Positions 1-10,115 of a DNA stretch of 64,000 nt are shown piece by piece (within the stretch, counting starts at the first letter, position 1; every line of letters starts with the position of its first letter). Below the pieces are notes generated by a model. The model saw only the letters and a list, made by a program, of their open reading frames with translations, was not told the origin of the DNA and did not search any database. Origin of the DNA: Magnolia sinica (taxonomy: Eukaryota; Streptophyta; Magnoliopsida; Magnoliales; Magnoliaceae). Made by a program: the position numbers and the translations under genes. The stretch lies in contig NC_080587.1 of the NCBI RefSeq assembly GCF_029962835.1, positions 54,341,528 to 54,405,527 on the forward strand, in the 5' to 3' direction.

Positions 1-1100
1 TTAACATTTATCACTACTGCTTAAGAAGTTATAGTGGTTCGGTGCTTAACCCCACACCTACTTCACTCCCAAAATTACTACCCTCGTAATTTTGGCTTTT
101 ACTATTTCAAGGTTTTCATAGGGTAACCTTAACAACCTGATACAATTCTTGTGATTTTCATGGACTATCACAACAAAACCCAATTTGTAATTTTCATGGG
201 ATCACCACAAAATAATCCGCTGAGATTTCTGGGCTATCTCAGAAAAACCCAAAAGATAATAAAGTAAAACACAATACTTATCTTTTGATGTCAACTCAAA
301 GGCGTAATTAAATCTTAATTCCGACATTCTTCTTTCTTGAAATATTGATGAAGACGTATATATGTTCAACAAAAAAAGAGTATAGGGATCTAATGTATTT
401 TCAATATATAAAAAAAACCCTAATGCTGCCAATTTAATTCTCTGATTCTCAAGTAGAGTATGGATTACTCTATTGAAAATGATTAAAACTATCTTGAGAA
501 AAGATAATAAAATAAACTAAATTAAAATAAGATTTACCGCACAATAGCTTAAGAAGTCCTGACTTTCTCTCCTTGCTTCAGTATATTGCTCACAATTTTT
601 CATTCTTAAAATAAATGAGAGAAGGCCTCTATTTATAGCCAAAGGTCTTAGAAATTTGGCTGGCCAGATTTTCGGTTCGACTAGCTGAATTGTAATGATA
701 TCATTCCAATGACACTCGAATTTTGCGGGATAAGATCTTTCAAAATTTTGGCTCGCCAAACTCCCGATTTGGCTTGCCAAATATATGGTTCGGCTGGCCG
801 AGTCTCCATGAGATCCGAAAATTAAATGTTGCTAGAAACTTGACCAAACATACTCGGGCTGGTCGAACAAACATGTTCAGCTAGCCGAACCCAAGGTTGG
901 ACTGGCCGAACTTAATGCGAAAAATCTTTATCTTGTTGTATACTTGCCCGAAATGTGTTGGGTTAGCCAAAGATAGTTAGGCTGGCCGAACCAAAAGTAG
1001 GGCTGGCCTAACTTCAATATATTTTACATAGAATTATGTTCATTATGATACCAAGTGAAATACATCTAACTTAGGGTCATTCTAAGGTTATATTACTTGA
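1..1100 (-). mobile_element. Copia-type LTR fragment, palindrome-U3 family (copy A)
   Basis: Minus-strand LTR remnant whose 5' part (sense) is at the high coordinate and whose R/U5 part is cut off by the window start. It shares with copies at 11572, 21650, 44668 and 55438 a landmark block near 48-75 (cacctacttcactccc), a run of gtgattttca / ctatcacaa repeats, and a TATA box on the minus strand (ctatttatag at 629-639). Upstream of that TATA, at 658-1016, is an array of GGCTGGCCGAAC-like palindromes. There is no coding capacity. Assignment to Copia rests on the same family being the 3' LTR of the SIRE-like element at 35953-43430. The low-end boundary is outside the window and the high end is approximate. 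Confidence 0.7.
658..1016. repeat. U3 palindrome array, core TTCGGC-TG-GCCGAA
   Basis: About a dozen degenerate copies of a dyad built from TTCGGC and GCCGAA arms around a 2-nt centre. The clearest are ttcggctggccga at 789-801 and gttcagctagccgaac at 873-888; further half-decayed copies run to 1016. Spacing is irregular, so it is not a simple satellite. It lies just upstream (sense strand) of the LTR TATA box at 629-639. Confidence 0.7.
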
Positions 1101-1603
1101 TGGTCGACCTCATGGGAACTTCCCATGAGGTCGAGCTATGTGGATCCCACCATGATGTGTGTCGAACATTAACATCAAGCATTTGATGGGTCCCATTTAG
1201 GTAATGAGATATCTCAAAAATTAGTCGTATGCAAAACTAAGGTGGGCCATACTATCTAAAACCATGTGAAGATATGCCTAAAACATATAAAAGTATTTAG
1301 TGGGGCCAACCTAAGTTTTGGATGTAGCTGAAACTTGTTTGATCCCTCCTCCAAGTGGGACACACACAATGGATGGGCTTGATTTGCGAACCATTTCTCA
1401 GTGGGCCCAATAAATTATTATGAACGTTTTAATGAGAGGGTGACTCCTCTCAACTATTGTATGTGTTGTGGCCCACCCAAGTCATGGATTGACTTGATTT
1501 TTAAGCTCGTGGCCCATCATGGAATGCTGCATTTGACTGATAGGGTAGATGTTTAACACACATCACAATGGGGCCAACACAACTTGACCTCATGGTACCA
1601 TCT

Positions 1604-1605
<2 letters not shown>
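1101..1605. mobile_element. Non-autonomous TIR element
   Basis: The left edge has a perfect 15-bp inverted repeat with a single-base centre (1104-1118 and 1120-1134, arms TCGACCTCATGGGAA). A related terminus, cttgacctcatggtacc, occurs at 1584-1600. The interior has no ORF and contains the GGGCC-rich vocabulary of the other TIR repeats in this window. Superfamily not assigned; a target duplication could not be recognised. Confidence 0.45.

Positions 1606-1687
<82 letters not shown>
1606..1687. repeat. Compound microsatellite (TA)n (GA)n
   Basis: A TA run of about 36 bases (about 1607-1642) is followed, after a short acacaaa spacer, by about 38 bases of GA. It directly abuts the TIR element and was probably seeded at its edge. 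Confidence 0.95.
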
Positions 1688-1689
<2 letters not shown>

Positions 1690-1850
1690 AAAAATTTAAA
1701 ATGCTAAAATTAATAAACTTGGGGAAAAACTTTCATTGTAAGTTACTTCTACAACAGTGCTCACCAAAGCAACTTGAGTTAAAAAACCAACTTATTGACT
1801 TACATAAGTTTAAAAAGTTACTTATTGGGTAGTATCCAAACCAGTCCTTA
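1690..1850. mobile_element. MITE-like terminal segment
   Basis: AT-rich block ending in gtatccaaaccagtcc followed by TTAA at about 1848. The end resembles the GGnCTGTTTGGATAC terminus of PIF/Harbinger-type MITEs read on the minus strand. A second copy of the same block in the same orientation ends at 2726. No opposite terminus was found for either, so both are partial. Confidence 0.45.
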
Positions 1851-1867
1851 ATATCTACTGTCCATCA

Positions 1868-2510
1868 TGTGAAGCGTACATTTGATATGGACCATTAATT
1901 ATGTTGAACCCATGTTGGCCTTGTCGTTAATGCAAACGATCTATTATGTGGGGCCAACCTTCAATGTGGACCATCCGCCTTACGAGGCCCACCTTCGATT
2001 TGTACTATCCATCATAAGGGGCCAACCTGGATGTGGGTTGTACGTCATGCGGGGCCCACTTTTAATGTGGATTTTCCATCATGTGGGGCCCAACTTCAAA
2101 GTGGGCCATTCAATTGTGGGGAGCCAGCCTTGTGTGGGTCATTCTGCATTAGATGTGATGTGATCTGTCCTCATGTGGTGACCACCTTAACATATATGAG
2201 ACCCTCTATCAATGTTATTGTCGGTTGTGTAAGGCTCATCTTCAATATCTACCACTCATCACGTGTAGCCCACCTTTGATGTGGACTTCCTTTGTGTGGG
2301 TCTGGCCTTCAATATGGGCATCCAGCATTCAGGGCTCACCTCGGTTGTGGGACATTCATCATTAGGGGCTGACTTTTGAAGTGGATCTTCTATTATGTCG
2401 GCCATATATAATATGGCCCCATTCAATGTGGACTATGGATGGTGTGGGGCTTAACTTTGATGAGGAACCCGGCCTTCATACAAGGCCTCCTGTGATACAA
2501 ACCATCAGTC
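1868..2510. repeat. Degenerate ~34-bp minisatellite (GGGGCCCACCTTCAATGTGGA type)
   Basis: A unit of 33-36 bp recurs head to tail, each with a GGGGCCCAC core, a TTCAATGTGGAC-like second half and a CCATCATGTG linker. Five successive units are easily phased between 1948 and 2120, and decayed units continue to about 2510, giving roughly 18-19 copies. Open frames across it are by-products of the period and show no known domain. Confidence 0.75.
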
Positions 2511-2519
2511 ACATGGAGA

Positions 2520-2726
2520 GATGACATGGGAGGGAGCTGTAAAGTTAAAAAGCTAAAAGGTAAAAAGGGAAGAAGATATGAATAAGTAATTTTCATGGCT
2601 TAACTTATTTTTACGGCGGCATTTATCAAACTAACTTAAGAGATTTTTATTTTTATTTTTAATTAATTAATTAATTTTATTTAAAAATTAAAAAAATCCC
2701 TTATTAGATAGTATCCAAACAGGCTC
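2520..2726. mobile_element. MITE-like terminal segment fused to the MYB 3' end
   Basis: Second copy of the AT-rich block seen at 1690-1850. Its terminus gtatccaaacaggctc (2711-2726) is followed by TTAA. On the minus strand the MYB reading frame enters this terminus and stops 8 codons later at 2704-2706, so the insertion or fusion created the present MYB C-terminus. Confidence 0.55.
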
Positions 2727-3217
2727 TTAATGTGTCCGACTGCCACCAAGGGTCCACGTCCAAAAGCAAGTCATCCCAATAGCACCCTCCCTCTTCCGCC
2801 GCCCCATCTTCCCCTTCCATCCTCATCCTCACCATGCCTTCGGTACCAAAGTCTGCCGGGGATTCTTCTCCTTTCCTGAATCCCAACGTCGAGAACTCAT
2901 TCTCCATTCCCTCCTCAGCTAGGATGCTTTCCAACCAAAGAATAGGCTCCTCTTGATGCGACCCCATTGGTGACTTGCTAAGTTCATCCTGTGGCTGACG
3001 GTCCGCAGAAGTTCTTACTCCTGACAACCACCTTGAATCGATGGAGAAGGTCCGAGGCTGAGGCTTGATAGCTTGGGTGCGCGTGGTGCTTGTGGTGCTC
3101 GTGCTAGCTCCCTCCCGGGCAGTCCGGGAAGCAAGCGCTTTACTCAAGTGGGAGTTCCAGTAGTTCTTGATATCATTGCTAGTCCTGCCTGGAAGCCTGC
3201 CCGCGATTAGGGACCAC
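2704..3217 (-). CDS. MYB exon 3 (end of R3 and C-terminal activation region)
   Basis: Begins after acceptor CTTTAG at 3218-3219, completes Arg88 and continues [12 protein letters not shown]. It contains the KPQPRTF signature, an acidic glycine/glutamate-rich stretch, and a Trp- and Asp-rich tail ([13 protein letters not shown]) typical of an activation domain. The frame then runs through the MITE terminus and stops at 2706-2704. Confidence 0.88.
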
Positions 3218-6200
3218 CTAAAGGTAAGATACATCAACTTTTGTTAGTCCTAAATGTAATAGAATTTAACCTTTATGGAGAATTAACTAATGTTTTGTGT
3301 GCCATCTGTTTTAATGTCATCAAAGGGAATGGTGGGGATGATCAGATGGTGAGATTTTTAAAATGGATGGTTAAGATTCATAGTTTTGGAGAGCAGCTCA
3401 TCCACGTTGGTACCACCTTATTGCGGTTCCAGCTTTATCATGTTCTAGAAACGGTAAAAGGAACGTTGTTTTTGCTTTCTACAGCTGTTCTGGTTATGGC
3501 GAGGCTTCTAACTGAATGGCAGAGGTGTGAACATTACGTGGTGGTTTTCAAATGTCTATAAGCCGGTGGGAAGCAGATTGCGTGGTGTACCACACACCAC
3601 AAATTCCGTGATGTGTTGAGATGGAAACTTCGGTGGACCCACCATGATGGTTTTTTCTTTTTTTCTTTTTTGCTTTTCTTTTTTTTTTTTTGGTGTTTAA
3701 AACTAGACAGCTATTTCATTTCAGGGGCCAAAAAACTATACTGCGCCAGCGCCAGAAACTTTCGGGCTTTCACAGGATAAAAAACTAGAAAGCCTGTCAT
3801 AACTACATAGATAAAAATGGAAAAAACCAACTGGCAGCGGAAAAGAAAGACCACAGAAAACGACCAGCAAAGAACAAAAGCCTGCTGTAATGGGACAACC
3901 GGACGGCTCCCAGACCCACTTTGTGTGTTATACCATATCGTCTATTCATTCTGTATTATCATTTTAGGGCATGTCTCAAAAATTAGGTGGACCTAAAGTT
4001 CCAAGTGGACCACACTGTAAAAAGCTGCGGGCATTGAGCTTACCATTGAAAACTTCATCAGAGTCACAGAAGTTTTGGATTAAGCTGATATTTGTGTTTT
4101 ACCTTCATCCAGGTTGGTGTGACCATATGAATAGGTTGGATGGAAAGTAAACCTTAGAGTGAGCCCTGAGAAGGTTTCAACGGTGGCTGTTATTGTGCCC
4201 ACTACTTTATTTAGTGTGGTCCACCGAAGCTTGGATCTGCCTCATTTTTAATTTGTTTCTTTACTTGAAATGATACCGCAAAATGGATGGAGGGTGTGGA
4301 TATAACACATACATCATAATAATGACCCACGTAACTTTGATACGCCAACACACCATCTCCACGTTAATGGTGAGCCAGTGTGCCATGTGGAGGTGAAAAG
4401 TTACTCAACGGGTTTTCAATGCATTATTGGAGGGGTTACCTGTCTATGGGTAATGAGAAACTACTAAAAGAATATTCTGTACATCTTAAGCAGCATGAGG
4501 ATGTTACTCATTTTTTCAGAGAGTACGACTCGTTGGAAATTCTGGGCCGTCCCTTCTCATTAGTCCATTTCATCACCATTGACACCAGCCTTTCACAGGA
4601 ACTTCTGCGCTGCAAACTTAGGTAGGGCCAGCCCTGATGTTTGGGCGAAATCCATTATGTCCATCCCTTTTATGTGGTCGTTTTAGGAGATGAAAGCAAA
4701 CATCCACCGGATGTTAGACTCAAGTGGGGGCACACAAGAGAAAATAGTGGGGATTGAACATTCAACATTGAAACATTCATATGACCTAAAAAGTTTTCAA
4801 TCAGGATATAAAACTTTTTTGTGTTCTCAATTCATCCTAGTGAGAATGACCTTATAAACGGTTTGGATGACATCTAAACATCAAGGTGAAGCCTAGGAAG
4901 GTTTCGATGTTAAGCATTTTTATCCCTAATTTTCCCTCTCCTGTGACCCACTTGATTCTTGGATCAGGATCATTTTTGGTCACATGCTCTAAAATAAGGT
5001 TGCAAAAAGGATAGATAGGGTGGATTTATTAAAACTTAAAAGGTGGGCCCTACCTAAGTTCCCAATGTAGCAACTTCCCGAGGAAGCCGAACTGCGACCC
5101 AAAACAAACCCACTTTCTCTCTCGAATGGATTGCATAATAATATTCTACAACCTTTAGCATGTGAACTCTCTATGCTTCACTGCGACTTATGTGTTAGAT
5201 CCGTACTGTACTTTTCTTTTCTTTTTTTTTTCTTTTTTTTTTTCATATCGTTTTACAGCATGAGACCCAAAATGGGGCACATCAAAGGCTCAAGTCGCCT
5301 ACTCAACAAAAATAGTGAGGATTGAATGACTACTGTTGAAACCTTCCACCATCATGAGGTTTATATGCCATCTAACCTCTTGGTAAGGTTATAGGCCTGG
5401 ATGAAGGTAAAAATCAAGTATCAGCTTGATCACAACCTTGTGTGGCCCAAAAACTTTTCAATGGCAGGTGTCCAATTCCCACTATTTCCTATAGTATGGC
5501 CCACTTTTGCCTTATATATGCCTCAATGTTTTGTCGCATGCCTTAAAATGATATGAAAAATTAGATGGACGGTATGGATCTTAACATACCTGATGGGGCC
5601 CAGGAAGTTCCACATATCAACACTTCGTGTATCCTTCTCTTGCCTCAATGTGCTGCACCACACTCCAAGTACTATAATTTCTTGATGTGTGAAATTTACA
5701 GTGATTATGTATTTCTTGGATCCACAACGTCTATTCATTTTTTTAGATTATTCTAGGATATATATGAAGCCAAGAGCAAGGTAGTGTCAAAGCTCAAGTA
5801 GACCACACCACATGAAACAATAGACTTAGCACCTATCGTTGAAAGTTCTTAGGGCCACAAAAAGCTATGATCAAGCTAAAATTTGTTTTTCCCCTTCATC
5901 CGGGTCTACGTGACCTTATGAACACGTTAGATGACAAATACACGTCACGGTTGGCCCTGAGAAGGTTTCAATGATAGTTCATTTAATTTCCACTGCTTTC
6001 CATGGTGTGGTCAACTTCAGCTTTGGATGTGCCTCATTTTTGGGCTCATACTCTAGAATGATCTGGAAAAACTGATGGATGGTGTGGATCTAACACATAA
6101 GTCATGGAGAAGCTAGAGAGGTTCCACATGTTAAAAGTTGTGTTGTGCAGTGCCCAATCCATTTGGAAGAGAAACTCATGCGTTTTGTGAGCTTGTGTGA

Positions 6201-7692
6201 TAGGTAATGAGGTGTACCAATTAAAAGCAACGTCAAAGGAAATTCCTGTGCCTTCAGCAGGGACGATCCGCACTTAAAAGAGAGGGTAATGAAATAATAG
6301 ACAGTAAGGAAGTACCCATCTGTAAGTGAGCTGCCCGGCTTATCTAAGGAGAGGTGTTGATGGATAGGATAAGTCCTGTAAAATAGACAGTAAAGTTGGA
6401 AGATTGGATTCCGCATGTAGGATTTGACGGTCTACACGTTCTAGGGACCTTCCACACAAAGCCAAAGATGAAGGTCTATGTCAAGTAGCTCTTAACCATG
6501 ATAGGAATGAAGAGGATACGATATTCTACAGTTAAGATATCCTCGAGAATATGATCAATGGCATTAGGGATATAAAACATTGTTTTTACCTTCCTACAGT
6601 CTCTCTCTCTGTAGATTGTATATCTTTAAGAAGAAACGATCTCCTCGTCTATAAGGAAGGGATGGGAGAGTTTGAAAGAAGCACGTGATATCACATCTCA
6701 TCCAATATTCTTTCCCATTTCTTAATTGAATCCTTCATTGAAATATAAAATTCAAGTTCAAATTTTTGAGGAAAAAAAAAAGTAGAATGAAGAATACCGA
6801 GGGTTATCTCGTATGGAACTCACCAACTACTGGTTGCCTACAAGTGGGACCCACGGGCCCATGCCCAACAAAAGTGAGGTAGATGGTTGACAGAGAATAT
6901 GATTGTTGTATAGCATTTTGTGGCAGTACGGTGATTGGTTTGCCCCCTAGGCATATACGAGTTTTTTAATCAATGGATTACCGGTATTGTGCTCTCACCT
7001 TCTCAAAGGAAAAAAGGGGGGTGAAGTTAATATTTTTTAAATTATGAAATGCATAGACCCCACCCTGGACCCTGACAATAAAGAAAAAAAACAAAAAGAC
7101 AAAACAAATACCCAGCCGAAAATAGTCATTACAATGTTAATTTTTTAGTTTTAAAAAAATAATAATAATAATAATCCAACCCTGTGACAATGAGACTGAG
7201 AAAAATCTATCTGATAGTGATCAATATTAGTATTGTATTGTGTGTCCATATGCTGATGTCTTAAGGGGACATTATCTAATTGTCGTTTTGTCTTGCCTAT
7301 TGCCTAAGAGCTTATGAAGCCTGATGATAAGGTCCACTTCGTCTTCATCAAAGACTCCTCTCTTGATGTTTGGACGGAGATAGTTCAACCATCTCAGCCT
7401 ACAGCTTTTACGACATCGTTTAAGCCCTGAGAATTTTAAAAAAGAAAAAGAATAAAAAAAGAGTCAGTTTAATAAATACTCTATTATTTATTTTCTTCTA
7501 ACCACGTATTCTTCAAAGCTGTAAAAACCCAAGTCGTATTTTACATTGAATAAAACTGTCTACCTGCCCCAAGTGGCACTTGACGCCACTTCCCTTCTCC
7601 ATACTTCTCAATGTGTTTCCTCAAGAGATCATCTTCTTCCGCAGTCCATGCACCTTTCCTGAGATCGTACTGTTTCTCGCTTGAAAAACGAT

Positions 7693-7696
<4 letters not shown>
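2704..7696 (-). CDS. R2R3-MYB transcription factor, subgroup-6 (anthocyanin activator) type, three exons
   Basis: The three exons (7696-7564, 7426-7297, 3217-2704) join in frame to 258 codons. Exon sizes of 133 and 130 nt are the usual ones for plant R2R3-MYBs, and both introns fall at conserved phase positions (after the first base of Gly45; within Arg88). R2 spans about residues 14-64 with W17, W37, W57; R3 spans about 67-115 with F70, W89, W108. The bHLH-contact motif DLx2Rx3Lx6Lx3R is exact at D76-R95. SNDI at 101-104 matches the (A/S)NDV box of anthocyanin MYBs, and KPQPRTF at 139-145 matches the subgroup-6 signature KPRPR(S/T)F. The family acts in the nucleus with bHLH and WD40 partners to activate flavonoid pathway genes; that role here is inferred. 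No internal stops are seen. The last 6-7 residues derive from a MITE end. Intron 1 is 137 nt GT-AG; intron 2 is 4079 nt with a GC donor. Confidence 0.88.
3241..3640. other. MYB intron 2, acceptor-side portion
   Basis: No recognisable gene or element. A 106-codon open frame on the plus strand has no known domain and is antisense intronic sequence. A GTGGACCCACCATGATGG motif at about 3634-3650 belongs to the GGGCC-type repeat vocabulary. Confidence 0.5.
3641..3912 (-). mobile_element. Probable LINE 3' end with poly(A) on the minus strand
   Basis: A T-rich tract (about 3648-3691) reads as a poly(A) tail on the minus strand. It is preceded there by an untranslated-looking sequence ending gaaatgaaatagctgtctag, resembling the gaaatgaaatctcag ends of the LINEs at 8038 and 13960. 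No coding remnant is visible. It lies in MYB intron 2 in the same orientation as the gene. Confidence 0.4.
3913..4345. mobile_element. Long-TIR GGGCC repeat, copy 1
   Basis: About 430 bp with inverted terminal regions of about 60 bp: the left end reads ...tgtgtgttataccatatcgtc and the right end read backwards ...gtatgtgttatatccacacc. The interior carries the family landmarks aagttttggat, cttcatccaggttg, gaaggtttcaacggtggc and gtggtccacc. Related copies lie at 4640, 5248, 5690, 19346, 19820, 20345 and 23390. No ORF. MITE-like; superfamily unassigned. Confidence 0.6.
4640..5080. mobile_element. Long-TIR GGGCC repeat, copy 2 (diverged)
   Basis: Same order of landmarks as copy 1 (gtggggattgaa, aaaagttttcaatcagg, ttcatcctagtgagaatgacc, ggaaggtttcgatg, cacatgctctaaaata, agggtggatttatt, aaggtgggccctacc) but more diverged. 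Lies in MYB intron 2. Confidence 0.5.
5248..5612. mobile_element. Long-TIR GGGCC repeat, copy 3 (left end lost)
   Basis: Starts abruptly after a T-rich tract at 5208-5243 and keeps interior landmarks and the right end (aattagatggacggtatgg). Lies in MYB intron 2. Confidence 0.5.
5690..6116. mobile_element. Long-TIR GGGCC repeat, copy 4
   Basis: Left end gattatgtatttcttggatccacaa and right end gatggtgtggatctaacacata are mutually inverted and similar. Interior landmarks are as in copy 1. Lies in MYB intron 2. Confidence 0.55.
6117..7296. other. MYB intron 2, donor-side portion
   Basis: No gene recognised. Holds A-rich tracts and a short (AAT)n run near 7158-7176. Open frames of up to about 100 codons on the minus strand overlap one another and show no known domain. 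The GC donor of intron 2 is at 7296-7295. Confidence 0.5.
7297..7426 (-). CDS. MYB exon 2 (end of R2 and most of R3)
   Basis: 130 nt with acceptor TCAG|GG before Leu46. It encodes [17 protein letters not shown] and the [12 protein letters not shown] part of the bHLH-contact helix. The 3' end is AATAG|GCAAGA, a GC-type donor whose flanks match the GC-AG intron consensus (AG|GCAAG). Confidence 0.87.
7564..7696 (-). CDS. MYB exon 1 (start codon to R2)
   Basis: Encodes residues 1-44 plus one base of Gly45. The ATG at 7696-7694 directly follows a (GA)n leader and is 13 codons before the KGAWTAEED start of R2, typical of the family. The donor is CAG|GTAGAC at 7563. Confidence 0.88.

Positions 7697-7727
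<31 letters not shown>
7697..7727. repeat. (CT)n microsatellite in the MYB 5' leader
   Basis: Reads as (GA)n on the gene strand, ending immediately before the MYB ATG. GA runs in plant leaders are known binding sites for BPC/GAGA-type factors; such a role is inference. Confidence 0.9.
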
Positions 7728-7729
<2 letters not shown>

Positions 7730-8022
7730 CTCGCGAGACAGATATATTGTCCTCTCTATGCTTTGGGGGGCCGTCTAAGGACGACGTGCACGAACGTTAA
7801 CCACATACGAGGATTCCGGAAAGTAAGTCCCAGATAGCACCAATCATTAGCCATCTACCAGTCCATCTAAGAAGCAGGGAATGGTAACATGCCTTTCTAA
7901 CGTACGGTTCTTTCCATGAGTTCAAGCCATGTGGGCTACACCCATGATGTATTTGCAAACCATCTCTGATGTGAATCCTCTTGGCACCATATATCCCAAG
8001 AATAATTCGTATAAAATACTCT
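7728..8022 (-). promoter_or_regulatory. MYB proximal upstream region, cut off by a LINE
   Basis: The only native-looking upstream sequence left beside the MYB start before the LINE at 8038. A minus-strand TATA-like aatatatct lies at about 7742-7750, which would leave a very short leader. An inverted CCAAT is seen at about 7840-7845. Promoter assignment is tentative. Confidence 0.3.
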
Positions 8023-8037
8023 GGCAGGATATCACAT

Positions 8038-10107
8038 TTTCAAAAAAAAAAAAAAAAACTGAGATTTCATTCATATCAATAGCAAAGATACAATGGAACA
8101 GCTTCAGGCGCACACGGGCTGACAAAAGGAAGCGCGGACCGCCTATCATGGGGCTATACAATGAAAGCTAATGAAAAAGAGAAAGAAATTATGATTTCCT
8201 AATAGCTCCTATTCCCACTTTGTCGAGAAAAAAAAAAAAAGGCCCCTAATCAGCCTAGGGAGAGCGACCATCATGTTCGTCCAAAATGTTCCCTGATTGG
8301 CCGCTCCCAAATGAGCGAGGCCATCCGCCGGCCCATTGATTTCACGGGGAATAAGCAAAATGAGAAATTTTCCTTTCTTTTGAAGATTTTTTATCCTCGA
8401 TATACAGTAATCTCATTTCCAATGAAGGTGCGACAGCCCCTTGAATGCTTCCACCACAAAGGAGGAGTCCGATTCAATGAGTACGCCATGCAACCCCCGC
8501 ACTATGCTGAGTTGCATCTCATCGTGGAGGACCCAGAGTTCCGCTCTGTTATTTGAGGCGTGGCCGTAACCCAGGTAGAAAGCGAAAATCAGATCTCCAT
8601 TGGCATTTCTACCAATGCTGCCACCACCCGACGGGCCGGGGTTTCCAGATGAAGCCCCATCGATATTTAATTTAACCTTGCCCATCGGTGGTCTGGACCA
8701 TTTAACAAACTGACAGGAGCGAGGCAAATGAGGGCAAAGAGAGAATCCGAGGCGGAGGGCAAATGGATTCAGAGCCTGGGAACCTTAGAAAAGCTTTCTA
8801 AGGATCCATTTAACATTTCCAATGACCCTGCTGCTAGCAGGTCTTGTCCCATTGTACCTGGCTGAATTCCTCGCTTTTCAGATCTCCCATACAATGAGGC
8901 ATGACATTATACAGTGAAGGAGAGATGATTCTCTACCTGTGTGAGTGGGATTCCACCAGAGAGAGAAAATACTGGCAATAGAGGAAGAAGAGGTGGGTTG
9001 GACACCAAAAATATCGCTGAACTCGTTCCAGACTGTGGATGCTAGCGCCCCCTGACAGAAAAGATGGTGCAATCTTTCAGATTGAGGGGAGAAATTCTGC
9101 CCACCGTCGCAACATATACACCTGGAGGCAAGGGAGATACCTCGCGATTGGATCCTAGCATCCGTAGGGACAGCCCGATGGAAGAGTCTCTAAAGGAAGA
9201 TGGAGACCTTGTTTGGGAGTTTTTGATGCCAGATACGCTTGGCCCAGTCGATTACCTGCCCTGCAATTTGGCACACTGTCCATCTTAATTTGACTGAAAA
9301 ACACCCGGACCGATCGTGAGGCCAGATGCGACGGTCAAGCTAGTCCAAAGTACAGAGCCTAGCATGGGTAATGGGGTCCTTCACACCCGCTGGGAGCAGA
9401 TCAGCTGCTAGTGACGGAGGGTTGATTCCTTCCGGGGAGCGCAGGTCGCTAACAGATAAATGGAGCAGATGATTGGGAATTGGCTGCTCAATCAAGTCCT
9501 CTAACCACCCCAGCCCTGTCTAGTTCTCACGCCAGATGTTCATGGAGCCGCGTCCTACCTTCCAAAGTGACTATCAAGACCAGGGGAGAGTGACAGTATG
9601 TGTTTCCACATGGGGGAGATGAAGGATCTGGATGCGCCAGAATTCGCATCCACAAGAGAGCCATATCTTGAAGGAGAGAAACCAGCCTACAAACTATTGT
9701 TCGAGCCAACTTTGGTGGTCCAAGCTATCTTCAATCTAAGCGCAGACATAACATCACTGAGTTTTCTGATTCCCAGACCACCTTCCTCTTTAGGCATAGA
9801 GATTTTGTCCCTTTTGATCTAGCGACATTTGTAATTACCTTCATACAAGCCCCAAAGAAAGTTGGAAAAACAGGACTCCATCCTTTGCAGGATTTGGGAC
9901 GGAATCGATGCTGCCGACATAGCATGGATCGGAATACCGCAAAGGACATGATTGATGAGCGTGCACCTGCCCGCCTAAGAGAGGATTCGGGCCTTCCACC
10001 CTTGAATTTTACTTTCAATTTTTTCTAGTAAGGGGTGAAACAGAGGGACTCTGGCCCTACCTTTGAGGAGTGGAATCCTAAGATATGTAAAGGACGTGGA
10101 GGAGCAA
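8038..10107 (-). mobile_element. 5'-truncated L1-type LINE with perfect 15-bp target duplication
   Basis: Flanked by identical GGCAGGATATCACAT at 8023-8037 and 10108-10122. On the minus strand it reads, in order, the C-terminal part of reverse transcriptase (about 10090-9740; SKIQGWKARILSWAGR-type motif), the zinc-binding RT domain (about 9080-8870, HLFCQ region) and RNase H (8727-8413; NIDGASSGNPGPSGGG, then NNRAELWVLHDEM and IESDS). It ends with a 3' untranslated region and a T-run plus short A tail at 8038-8058. ORF1 and the RT catalytic core are missing, and frameshifts break the remaining frame. Its 3' end points at the MYB gene, 342 bp from the MYB ATG. Confidence 0.88.
8413..8727 (-). 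pseudogene. LINE RNase H domain (RVT_3-like)
   Basis: Open 104-codon segment with the RNase H opening (KLNIDGASSGNPG, first Asp), the NRAELWVL helix (Glu) and ESDSSFVVEA (third acidic site). The C-terminal catalytic Asp region (SNxxAD) is not present before the stop, so the domain is incomplete. Part of the LINE at 8038-10107. Confidence 0.75.
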
Positions 10108-10115
10108 GGCAGGAT

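Noticed and set aside
1882-2279. Two overlapping plus-strand frames of 82-93 codons with repeated Val-Gly-Pro and His motifs
   Set aside because: The motifs follow the ~34-bp DNA period in both frames, as expected for a minisatellite rather than a protein repeat.
3241-3561. 106-codon plus-strand frame beside MYB exon 3
   Set aside because: Lies in MYB intron 2 in antisense, with no domain or repeat-family similarity recognised.
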